From positions 186,001-250,000 of the forward strand of contig NZ_ATTM01000001.1 in NCBI RefSeq assembly GCF_000419685.1: a DNA stretch of 64,000 bases, read 5' to 3'. Below are positions 53,340 through 61,142 of the stretch, in pieces. Under the pieces are notes generated by a model. The model was not told where the DNA came from. It saw only the letters and a program-made list of their open reading frames with translations, and made no database searches. Made by a program: the position numbers and the translations under genes. The stretch comes from Flavobacterium antarcticum DSM 19726 (GTDB lineage: Bacteria > Bacteroidota > Bacteroidia > Flavobacteriales > Flavobacteriaceae). The stretch's first letter is position 1. Every line of letters begins with the position of its first letter.

Positions 53340-55289
53340 ATGACCCAAAAGATAAGTTCAGTAATCGCACTTTTGCTACTTTGTAGTGCGGCTTTTAGCC
53401 AAAATTTTAATTTGAATCGTGTTACAGTCGAAGAATTAGCTGAAAAAGTGCATCCGCTTGATTCGTCTGCATCCGCAGCTTATTTACACAAAACCGGTAA
53501 AGTGTTTTTTGAGTTAACTTCCGAAGGTCGATTTGTATTGGTAAACGAAGTAACAGCAAAAATAAAAATCTATAAAAAAGACGGTTATAGTTATGCTAAT
53601 TTAGAAGTGCCCTACTATACAGGAGGTCAAGCAATCCGCTTGTTTTTTGATGATGCTGCGACTTTTAATTTGGTTGATGGTAAAGTGGTACGCACGAAAT
53701 TAAAGAGTGATGGAGAATTTCAGGAGAAGATCAACGACAATTATAACGTAAAGAAAATCACGTTGCCTAATGTGAAAGAAGGCAGTATTGTGGAATATAA
53801 ATACACCTTGAAAACACCGTATGCAACTTATTTTCCCGATTGGTATTTTCAACATGAAATTCCTGTAAATAATGTGTTTTATGAAGTGACTATTCCTGAA
53901 TATTTTAAATACCAAGTGTTTTTAAAAGGTTTTGAAGACATTAAAGTTTCTCCAGAAAAAGTGGTCGTTGCATTCACTAAAAATTATAATAATTCACAAA
54001 TTCAATACACTGGTAAAGATATAAAAGCGATAAAAGAAGAGCCTTATGTAAACAATATGGACAATTATACGTCTATGATTCAATACGAATTAGCGACTAC
54101 CAACTTCCCCGAACAAGGAGTTAAATCGTTTGCTACAGACTGGGCTTCGGTGGCAAAAACCATTTACGAGTCGGATTATTTTGGCGATGAATTGAATAAG
54201 AAATCTTATTTTGAGAAAGACATAGATGTGCTGTTAAACGGTATAGCTTCGCGCGATGAAAAAATCATGTTGATTTTTAACTTTGTAAAAAACCGAATGA
54301 ATTGGAATGAAAAGTACGGTTACTATACTGATTTAGGTGTGAAGAAAGCCTATGCTGAAAAAGTGGGAAATGTGGCTGATATTAATTTAATGTTGGTTGC
54401 CATGTTGCGTTATGCGAAAATAAATTCCAATCCTATCTTAGTAAGTACTCGGTCAAATGGTATTTCACTTTTTCCAACGCGTGGTGCTTTTAATTATGTA
54501 ATTGCAGGAATTGAATTGGAGGATAATAAAGGTATTTTATTAGATGCAACTTCTAAAAATTCAATGCCAAATATTATTCCGATTCGCGCTTTGAACTGGA
54601 CAGGTAGAATGATTCGGGAAGATAAAACTTCAAAGGAAATTGACTTGATGCCGCAAACAAATGCAAGAGAAGCAGTTGCTGTAATGGCTAAAATTGACAC
54701 GGATGGAATGGTTTCAGGATCTGTCAGAGATCAATATGTGGATTATAAAAGTTTTGTTTTCAGAGAAAATTACCAGTCGATGTCAAAAGAGACGTACTTA
54801 GAGCGATTGGAAAACAGGTATCCGGGACTGCAAGTTGAAAAGTATGAAGTTTCAAATGCCACTGATTTAGACCAACCAGTAGTGGAGGTTTTTGAATTTA
54901 AAAATGATAATTTGACCGAAAGAATTGGTGGTAAAATGTATTTTTCACCGATGTTGTTTTACACGTCAACTGTAAATCCATTTAAATTAGAAACACGAAA
55001 CTTCCCACTTGATTTTTCTTTTCCTTACCAAGAACGTTATAATTTTACAATCGCGATTCCGGAAGGATATGAAATAGAATCGTTGCCACAACCTATTAAC
55101 ATTGCAGTCGAAAAAAACATAGGTACATTCAAGTACTTAATCGCTTCGACGGGTAATCAAATCCAACTATCAGTAGTTATGGAAATTAATTATTCAGGCG
55201 TTCCCGCTGATTATTATTCGTCGTTGAAACGCTTTTTCGGCCAACTGGTAGACAAACAAAAAGAGAAAATTGTACTTAAAAAAATATAA
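53340..55289 (+). CDS. DUF3857 / transglutaminase-like protein C (active site degenerate)
   Basis: This 649-residue exported protein (signal peptide to AAFSQ, residue 20) has the same layout as protein A. The catalytic Cys position is Val345 in GNVADINLML, and the His is replaced (FNYVIAGIE), so it should be inactive and perhaps acts as a binding partner of protein B. The similarity to A is clear throughout (LKSDGEF; MPNVKEGS in A and LPNVKEGS here; ILVSTRSNGI here and VLVSTRSNGI in A; both end KIVLKKI). It overlaps nothing and is followed 2 bp later by the MazG-like gene. Confidence 0.87.
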   Translation: MTQKISSVIALLLLCSAAFSQNFNLNRVTVEELAEKVHPLDSSASAAYLHKTGKVFFELTSEGRFVLVNEVTAKIKIYKKDGYSYANLEVPYYTGGQAIRLFFDDAATFNLVDGKVVRTKLKSDGEFQEKINDNYNVKKITLPNVKEGSIVEYKYTLKTPYATYFPDWYFQHEIPVNNVFYEVTIPEYFKYQVFLKGFEDIKVSPEKVVVAFTKNYNNSQIQYTGKDIKAIKEEPYVNNMDNYTSMIQYELATTNFPEQGVKSFATDWASVAKTIYESDYFGDELNKKSYFEKDIDVLLNGIASRDEKIMLIFNFVKNRMNWNEKYGYYTDLGVKKAYAEKVGNVADINLMLVAMLRYAKINSNPILVSTRSNGISLFPTRGAFNYVIAGIELEDNKGILLDATSKNSMPNIIPIRALNWTGRMIREDKTSKEIDLMPQTNAREAVAVMAKIDTDGMVSGSVRDQYVDYKSFVFRENYQSMSKETYLERLENRYPGLQVEKYEVSNATDLDQPVVEVFEFKNDNLTERIGGKMYFSPMLFYTSTVNPFKLETRNFPLDFSFPYQERYNFTIAIPEGYEIESLPQPINIAVEKNIGTFKYLIASTGNQIQLSVVMEINYSGVPADYYSSLKRFFGQLVDKQKEKIVLKKI

Positions 55290-55291
55290 CC

Positions 55292-55618
55292 ATGGATTTA
55301 CAAAACTCCCAACTTGACGTTGACAATTGGATTAAAGAACACGGCGTTCGGTATTTTAATGAATTGACCAATATGGCTCAATTGACGGAAGAAGTAGGCG
55401 AAGTAGCGCGAATCATCGCCCGACGATACGGCGAACAATCTGAAAAAGAAAGCGATAAAAATAAAGATTTGGGCGAAGAGCTGGCGGACGTCGTTTTTGT
55501 AGTTTTGTGTTTGGCAAATCAAACGGGAATTAATTTGCAAGAAGCATTTGATAAAAAATTAGAATTGAAATCAAACCGCGACAAAGACCGCCATAAAAAC
55601 AACGAAAAACTGAAGTAA
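55292..55618 (+). CDS. MazG-like nucleotide pyrophosphohydrolase
   Basis: This 108-residue protein of the MazG/dUTPase-like all-alpha NTP pyrophosphatase group should hydrolyse (d)NTPs to monophosphate and PPi. The metal-binding acidic residues are in LTEEVGEVARIIARR and GEELADVVFVVLCLAN (the EExxE and ExxD pattern). It starts 2 bp after protein C, and its stop overlaps the next start (TAATG), so it belongs to the run that leads into aroA. Substrate is unknown. Confidence 0.9.
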   Translation: MDLQNSQLDVDNWIKEHGVRYFNELTNMAQLTEEVGEVARIIARRYGEQSEKESDKNKDLGEELADVVFVVLCLANQTGINLQEAFDKKLELKSNRDKDRHKNNEKLK

Positions 55619-55833
55619 TGAATTCAAAATTAAAACGCTTTTTAATCATTTTTGTAATCGCCACGCTAGTTAGTTTCGGCATGTTTTATATTCTGGAAGA
55701 CGATAAAACGTGTGTTTTTGATTGGGGAACTAAGTGTTCCAACTCGTACTTATTTCGTGCGGGTTTTCAATCTGTTTTTATGTCTGTACTGTTGTTTTAT
55801 TTGAATCGCAATAAAAATGTTGACAAACAATAG
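55618..55833 (+). CDS. Small membrane protein 1
   Basis: This 71-residue protein has two hydrophobic segments (about 6-26 and 48-62) separated by a loop with two cysteines (KTCVFDWGTKCS), and a basic end. It overlaps the MazG-like stop by one base. It resembles its neighbour (shared M-SKL--F-I-F start, two helices, basic tail) and may be a distant paralogue. No function is known. Confidence 0.7.
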   Translation: MNSKLKRFLIIFVIATLVSFGMFYILEDDKTCVFDWGTKCSNSYLFRAGFQSVFMSVLLFYLNRNKNVDKQ

Positions 55834-55841
55834 TCACCATA

Positions 55842-56042
55842 ATGAAATCGAAATTAACTACTTTTATCATCGGGTTTTTAGGAATGGGACTGTTCTACGG
55901 AATCCTGCTGACCTTTTCCGGGTCTAAATCTTCGACTTTGGAAATTTTTAAAGGAGCAATTTTCTTTGGCATCATGTGGGGATTAGCTGAGGTGTTTGTG
56001 TTCCCGTGGATCAGAAACCGTTTTAAGAAAAAAGATTCATGA
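55842..56042 (+). CDS. Small membrane protein 2
   Basis: This 66-residue protein has two hydrophobic segments (about 5-25 and 35-55) and a basic tail (RNRFKKKDS). It starts 8 bp after small membrane protein 1 and overlaps the aroA start by 4 bp (ATGA), so it is coupled to aroA in translation. No family is recognised. Confidence 0.72.
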   Translation: MKSKLTTFIIGFLGMGLFYGILLTFSGSKSSTLEIFKGAIFFGIMWGLAEVFVFPWIRNRFKKKDS

Positions 56043-57334
56043 AAGTACATTTACAACATTCTAAAATAAAACCCAGCTCGGAAATTAGCATCACCGGTTC
56101 AAAATCAGAAACCAACCGATTGCTGTTGCTTCAAGCTTTGTTTCCAAACTTAACTTTAGAAAACACATCCAATTCTGATGATTCAGAAGTCATGGTTCAC
56201 GCATTATCACAAATTTCAAGACTGACAACTGATAACGGTCAACCGATAACTGTAGATGTGCACCACGCCGGAACAGCCATGCGATTTCTAACGGCCTATT
56301 TTGCTATTCAACCCAATAATGACGTAATTCTCACAGGTTCTTCTCGTATGAAAGAACGTCCGATTCATATTCTTGTTGAAGCTTTAAATACTTTAGGTGC
56401 TCAAATTTCGTACGAAGAAAAAGTGGGCTTTCCGCCAATACGAATTAAAGGAACGGAATTACAAAAAAGGGAAGTTTCGCTTGAAGCCAATACGTCCAGC
56501 CAGTTTATTTCCGCTCTATTATTAATTGCTCCAAAATTAAAAAACGGTTTGCAATTGCATTTGAAAGGCGAAATCACTTCGTTGTCGTATATCAAAATGA
56601 CGCTGGCGTTGTTGAAAGAAATCGGTGTGGAAACTTCTTTTGAAAACAAAACCATCACGATACAACCTGCAAACTACAAATTACAACCTATAACCATAAC
56701 GGTTGAATCCGACTGGTCATCCGCTTCCTATTTTTATTCAATTGTAGCACTTTCCGCAATTGGAACCCAAATTACACTTTCAAGTTATAAAAGGGATAGT
56801 TTGCAAGGAGATTCGAACTTAGTCGAAATTTATAAAGATTTTGGAGTTGAAACTATTTTCAACCACAATGAAACGATTACAATTTCAAAGGTCAATTACA
56901 ATATCAATTCCAACAAAAACCTACAACCTACAACCGACAACGTACAACTAAAATACAACTTAAACAATTGTCCAGACATTGCCCAAACCATTGCAGTAAC
57001 TTGTTTTGGACTCGGACTTGGCTGCGAATTGACAGGTTTGCATACGCTGAAAATAAAAGAAACGGATCGGTTAGAAGCGTTGAAAACAGAACTTTCTAAA
57101 TTAGGTGCAACTATTTCTGTAACGGCTGATTCATTACTTTTAAAAGCTGCTCCAAAAGATTTCGATTATTCTGAAAATGTATCCATCGCAACCTATCAAG
57201 ACCACCGAATGGCAATGGCATTTGCCCCATTAGCTTTGAAAACTTCGCTCCTAATTGAAGATGCTGAAGTAGTTTCTAAGTCATATCCTGATTTTTGGGA
57301 AGATTTAAAGAGGATTGGTATTTCAATAAAATAA
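56039..57334 (+). CDS. aroA: 3-phosphoshikimate 1-carboxyvinyltransferase (EPSP synthase)
   Basis: AroA (431 residues) joins shikimate 3-phosphate and PEP in aromatic amino-acid synthesis. Family phrases are SKSETNRLLLLQALFP, HHAGTAMRFLTAYFA, LTGSSRMKERPI, ANTSSQFISALL, ESDWSSASYFYS, and KETDRLEALKTEL with YQDHRMAMAFAPLAL. It is about 20 residues longer than I expect; three stretches coded by CAACT/CAACCTA-type repeats (56221-56255, 56661-56702, 56911-56968) explain the extra length without breaking the frame. The ATG overlaps the stop of the small membrane gene by 4 bp. Confidence 0.95.
   Translation: MKVHLQHSKIKPSSEISITGSKSETNRLLLLQALFPNLTLENTSNSDDSEVMVHALSQISRLTTDNGQPITVDVHHAGTAMRFLTAYFAIQPNNDVILTGSSRMKERPIHILVEALNTLGAQISYEEKVGFPPIRIKGTELQKREVSLEANTSSQFISALLLIAPKLKNGLQLHLKGEITSLSYIKMTLALLKEIGVETSFENKTITIQPANYKLQPITITVESDWSSASYFYSIVALSAIGTQITLSSYKRDSLQGDSNLVEIYKDFGVETIFNHNETITISKVNYNINSNKNLQPTTDNVQLKYNLNNCPDIAQTIAVTCFGLGLGCELTGLHTLKIKETDRLEALKTELSKLGATISVTADSLLLKAAPKDFDYSENVSIATYQDHRMAMAFAPLALKTSLLIEDAEVVSKSYPDFWEDLKRIGISIK
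56221..56968 (+). repeat. Three short-repeat insertions inside aroA
   Basis: ACTGACAACTGATAACGG and CAACCGATAACTGT (56221-56255), TACAACCTGCAAACTACAAA and TTACAACCTATAACC (56661-56702), and AACCTACAACCTACAACCG with ACAACGTACAAC (56911-56968) are runs of a 7-9 base unit near CAACYTA. They add polar residues (for example TTDNGQPIT; QPANYKLQPIT; NLQPTTDNVQL) between conserved blocks. Confidence 0.6.
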
Positions 57335-57392
57335 ATGTATAAAGCTAATTTTAACACAACATTGGGTTTTTACTGCTTTTATTTTGAAAGCA

Positions 57393-57413
57393 ATCCCTTG
57401 CTACATAAGGGAT
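57393..57413. repeat. Inverted repeat after aroA
   Basis: ATCCCTT and AAGGGAT (7-bp arms, 7-base loop) lie 59 bp past the aroA stop. No T-run follows, so it is a weak terminator candidate at best. The rest of the 212-bp gap holds the queA promoter and about 75 bases of leader with no feature I recognise. Confidence 0.4.
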
Positions 57414-57460
57414 GACGAAAATAAACCTCGTTTTACTTGACAACGCCTAGTTGACAGTCG

Positions 57461-57468
57461 TATCTTTG
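57461..57468 (+). promoter_or_regulatory. -7 box of queA
   Basis: TATCTTTG, an exact TAnnTTTG box, with CTTG 21 bp upstream. The leader to the queA start is about 75 bases. Confidence 0.6.
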
Positions 57469-57546
57469 CAATTAGGTCAATAAATAAGGATTTAAAATCT
57501 TACGTGTTGATACTTAAATCTTCATACTTTACTTTTAATACTTATT

Positions 57547-58596
57547 ATGAAATTATCTCAGTTCCAGTTTAATTTACCTACAGAACTTCTTGCAGAATAT
57601 CCTGCAGAAAATCGTGATGAATCTCGTTTAATGGTGATCAACCGAGAAAAAAAGACAATTGAGCACAAAATGTTCAAAGACGTTATCGATTATTTCGATG
57701 AAGGTGATGTATTAATTTTAAATAATACGAAAGTATTTCCAGCACGTTTATTTGGAAACAAAGAAAAAACAGGAGCTAGAATTGAAGTGTTTTTATTGAG
57801 AGAATTAAATGCGGAACAACGTTTGTGGGATGTTTTAGTAGATCCAGCTCGTAAAATCCGTATTGGAAATAAATTATATTTTGGCGACGACGACTCTTTG
57901 GTTGCTGAAGTTATTGACAATACAACTTCACGAGGTAGAACATTACGCTTTTTATACGACGGTTCTTACGAAGAATTCAGAAGTAAATTGACCGAACTTG
58001 GAGAAACTCCAATTCCTAAATACATCAGCCGTGAAGTTACACCAGAAGATAAAGAACGGTACCAGACGATTTATGCAAAAGTTGAAGGAGCGGTTGCAGC
58101 ACCAACTGCAGGTTTGCACTTTTCAAAACATTTATTAAAACGTCTTGAGATTAAAGGTGTTGATTTTGCAGAAGTAACCCTTCACGTAGGCTTAGGAACT
58201 TTTAATCCAGTTGAGGTAGAAGATTTATCGAAACATAAAATGGATTCAGAAGAGTTGATTATCAAGCAAGAAACTTGTGACATCGTGAACAATGCGAAAA
58301 TAAAAAAGAAACGTATTTGTGCAGTTGGAACGACTTCAATGAGAGCCGTTGAAAGTGCCGTTTCTTCAGCGAGAACCTTGAATACGTTTGACGGTTGGAC
58401 AAATAAATTTTTATTTCCTCCACACGATTTTAGTATTGCTAATTGTATGATTACCAATTTCCATACGCCAAAATCAACTTTATTAATGATGGTTTCTGCT
58501 TTTACAGGACATGATTTGATGAAGGAAGCGTATGCTGAAGCAATCAAAGAAGGATACAAATTCTACTCATATGGTGACGCGATGTTAATCATCTAA
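57547..58596 (+). CDS. queA: tRNA preQ1(34) S-adenosylmethionine ribosyltransferase-isomerase
   Basis: QueA (349 residues) transfers and isomerises the ribosyl part of SAM onto preQ1 in tRNA, the step before queuosine. Family phrases are [72 protein letters not shown], and [16 protein letters not shown]. It has its own promoter and a strong terminator. It is the only queuosine gene in the window. Confidence 0.97.
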   Translation: MKLSQFQFNLPTELLAEYPAENRDESRLMVINREKKTIEHKMFKDVIDYFDEGDVLILNNTKVFPARLFGNKEKTGARIEVFLLRELNAEQRLWDVLVDPARKIRIGNKLYFGDDDSLVAEVIDNTTSRGRTLRFLYDGSYEEFRSKLTELGETPIPKYISREVTPEDKERYQTIYAKVEGAVAAPTAGLHFSKHLLKRLEIKGVDFAEVTLHVGLGTFNPVEVEDLSKHKMDSEELIIKQETCDIVNNAKIKKKRICAVGTTSMRAVESAVSSARTLNTFDGWTNKFLFPPHDFSIANCMITNFHTPKSTLLMMVSAFTGHDLMKEAYAEAIKEGYKFYSYGDAMLII

Positions 58597-58619
58597 TTAC
58601 CGAATTTTATATAAATATT

Positions 58620-58649
58620 AAAATCCCATCAGCAATGATGGGATTTTTT
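58620..58649. terminator. Terminator between queA and the GH3-family gene
   Basis: AAAATCCCATCA and TGATGGGATTTT form a 12-bp perfect stem around GCAA, with T residues after it on the plus strand, between convergent genes. Confidence 0.9.
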
Positions 58650-58669
58650 GTTTCTAGTTGAAATTCATT

Positions 58670-60199
58670 TTAATTTCGAACAACTTCTTGATTTAAAAGC
58701 AATAATTGCTCCACATAATCTCTCTGATTCGAAAGACGTGGAATTTTATTTTGACCACCCAGTTTATTCTCGTTTTTCAACCAATCATAAAAAAGTTGGC
58801 GTCTTGCAAAGTGAACAACGGGAGCGTTCAACGTCATATTATTATATCTTTTTGCTTCGTAATCTGAATTTAAGGCTTGCAAACTTTCATCCAATACTTT
58901 TTTGAAAAGCGCTTCGTCAGCAGGATTTTTTCTAAATTCAATAATCCATTCGTGAGCGCCTTTTTCTTTCCCTTCCATAAAAATAGGAGCGACCGAATAA
59001 TCCATCATTTCTGAATTTGTGGCTTGGCAGGCTTTCGCAATTGCATTATCAGCGTTTTCAATAATCAATTCTTCGCCAAAAACATTAATGTGGTGTTTCG
59101 TTCGTCCTGTTACTCGAATTCTGTAGGGATTTAATGAAGTAAACCGAACGGTATCGCCAATTTGATAACGCCAAAGACCAGAATTTGTAGTAATCACAAT
59201 CGCGTAGTTTTTATTGATTTCTACGTCAGCAAGGCGGATGATTTTCTGTTCTAAAGTACCGTATGTTTCCATCGGAATAAATTCGTAGAAAATTCCATAG
59301 TCCAACATCAACAATAAATCGCTCGAATTATTCAAATCTTGGATGGCAAAAAATCCTTCGGAAGCATTGTATATTTCGTAATATTGAAAGTTTTTATTCG
59401 GGAATAAGGCTTTGTATTGTTCTTTGTAAGGGTCAAAAGCGACACCTCCGTGAAAATAAACTTCGGCATTGGGCCAAACTTCAAGTAAATTTGTTTTCTG
59501 CGTTTCTTCTAAAACTTTATTCAATAAAACCAGCATCCACGAAGGAACTCCCGCAAAACTAGTGACATTTTCATAACGGGTTTCATTCACAATCGCACCG
59601 AGTTTTATTTCCCAATCGTCCATCAGCGAAACTTTATTACTTGGCGTACTACTGAATTCAGCCCACAGAGGCATGTTTTCAATCAAAATAGCAGACAAGT
59701 CACCAAAGAAAGTATTGTTGTCGGCATACAATTGTTTGCTTCCGCCAAGACGCAAACTTTTGCCGGTAAATAATTGGGATTCTTCGTTGTTGTTGAGGTA
59801 AAGGGAAAGCAAATCTTTAGCTGCTTTATAATGGCAATTTTCCAAAGCATCCGCACTTACAGGGATGAATTTACTTTTGGAATTGGTGGTTCCGCTTGAT
59901 TTTGCAAACCACTTTATAGGTGTAGGCCAAAAAATATTTTGTTCGCCTTTTCGTGTTTTTTCAATAATGGGTTCGAGACATTCGTAGGTTGAAATGCGAA
60001 CTCTGTCAGCAAAATTTTGATAGGATTTTATGCTTTCAAAATCATATTCGAGCCCAATTTGGGTTCGTTCTGCTGTGCGAATTAAATTCATCAACAACTC
60101 CTCCTGAACCTCATTCGGATATTTCATAAACAATTCAATCTGATGAATTCGTTTTTTTAAAATCCACGAGGCAACAGAATTAATAATTGGTAACGCCAT
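58670..60199 (-). CDS. GH3 auxin-responsive-promoter family protein
   Basis: This 509-residue cytoplasmic protein belongs to the GH3 family of acyl-adenylate-forming amido synthetases. The ATP-binding phrases are FAKSSGTTNSKSKFIP (about 108-123) and YNASEGFFAIQD (about 275-287), and later LWRYQIGDTVRF and VTGRTKHHINVFGEELI. In plants the family joins amino acids to auxin or jasmonate; the bacterial substrate is unknown. Length and motifs are complete. It is a single gene, convergent with queA and divergent from the DUF2797 gene. Confidence 0.93.
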   Translation of the reverse strand: MALPIINSVASWILKKRIHQIELFMKYPNEVQEELLMNLIRTAERTQIGLEYDFESIKSYQNFADRVRISTYECLEPIIEKTRKGEQNIFWPTPIKWFAKSSGTTNSKSKFIPVSADALENCHYKAAKDLLSLYLNNNEESQLFTGKSLRLGGSKQLYADNNTFFGDLSAILIENMPLWAEFSSTPSNKVSLMDDWEIKLGAIVNETRYENVTSFAGVPSWMLVLLNKVLEETQKTNLLEVWPNAEVYFHGGVAFDPYKEQYKALFPNKNFQYYEIYNASEGFFAIQDLNNSSDLLLMLDYGIFYEFIPMETYGTLEQKIIRLADVEINKNYAIVITTNSGLWRYQIGDTVRFTSLNPYRIRVTGRTKHHINVFGEELIIENADNAIAKACQATNSEMMDYSVAPIFMEGKEKGAHEWIIEFRKNPADEALFKKVLDESLQALNSDYEAKRYNNMTLNAPVVHFARRQLFYDWLKNENKLGGQNKIPRLSNQRDYVEQLLLLNQEVVRN

Positions 60200-60290
60200 T
60201 TTAAATTATGATAATGGTTGTTGAATTTCTAACTTTACCAAAAATAACAAAAAATAGCACAAAATACTTACTCTGTAATTTAAATATCTG

Positions 60291-61085
60291 ATGACGTACG
60301 AAGGAATTCTAACTAAGATGCAAACGGAATTGGGCAATCCCATTCAATATTACCTTGTTTTTGAAAATAGTTTTCTAAACGTCAATCAGTTACTTGGCAA
60401 AGAAGTGGAACTAATTTTTGACGGCTTTCAATGTTTAAATTGCGGAAAACAAAAGAAAATTTTTCGTCAAGGTTTTTGTTACGACTGTTTTTACAGCAGT
60501 CCAGCCGTTGGCGATTGGATTATGAAACCCGAATTAAGTACCGCACATTTAGGAATCGAAGACCGAGATTTAGAATACGAGAAACAAGTGCAGTTAAAAC
60601 CTCACATCGTTTATTTTGCATCTTCGAGCGAAGTGAAAGTAGGAGTGACGAGAAATACGCAAGTTCCCACAAGATGGATTGACCAAGGTGCCGAACAAGC
60701 TTTAGCCATTGTGGAAGTGCCAAACCGATATTTAGCAGGAATTACCGAAGTCGCTTTAAAAAGTCATTTTGCAGATAAAACCAATTGGCGAAAAATGCTG
60801 ACCAACGATATTGTAGAAGTCGATTTGATGGACGAAAAAAATAAAGTTGCCGCTTTACTTCCAAATGAAGTTCGGGATTATTTCGATATAAACGCTTTTG
60901 ATGTTACGTCGTTACAGTATCCTGTTTTGCATTACCCGAAGAAAATTACGAGCTTAAGTTTAGATAAAACGCCAAGTTTTCAAGGAAAGTTGATAGGAAT
61001 TAAAGGACAATATTTAATTTTTGAAGATGGAACTGTTTTCAACGTGCGAAGCAACGAAGGTTATAAAGTTCGAATTTCCGTATAA
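60291..61085 (+). CDS. DUF2797 protein
   Basis: This 264-residue protein belongs to DUF2797. It has a zinc-knuckle-like motif, CLNCGKQKKIFRQGFCYDCF (about 46-65), then a middle with KVGVTRNTQVPTRWIDQGAEQAL, which resembles a GIY-YIG nuclease-like core (KVG-T, R-IDQGA), and a C-terminal beta domain. The function is unknown. It starts 91 bp from the divergent GH3-family gene and ends at a convergent terminator. Confidence 0.88.
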   Translation: MTYEGILTKMQTELGNPIQYYLVFENSFLNVNQLLGKEVELIFDGFQCLNCGKQKKIFRQGFCYDCFYSSPAVGDWIMKPELSTAHLGIEDRDLEYEKQVQLKPHIVYFASSSEVKVGVTRNTQVPTRWIDQGAEQALAIVEVPNRYLAGITEVALKSHFADKTNWRKMLTNDIVEVDLMDEKNKVAALLPNEVRDYFDINAFDVTSLQYPVLHYPKKITSLSLDKTPSFQGKLIGIKGQYLIFEDGTVFNVRSNEGYKVRISV

Positions 61086-61089
61086 TAAA

Positions 61090-61122
61090 AAAGTACTTTT
61101 AAACAGTGTTTAAAAGTACTTT
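61090..61122. terminator. Bidirectional terminator between the DUF2797 and AsmA-like genes
   Basis: AAAGTACTTTTAAAC (61090-61104) and GTTTAAAAGTACTTT (61108-61122) form a 15-bp perfect stem with a three-base loop between convergent genes. Confidence 0.85.
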
Positions 61123-61142
61123 CTACATTTATAAAAGCTCAA

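Noticed and set aside
57393..57413. Intrinsic terminator of aroA
   Set aside because: The 7-bp stem has no following T-run; kept only as an inverted repeat.
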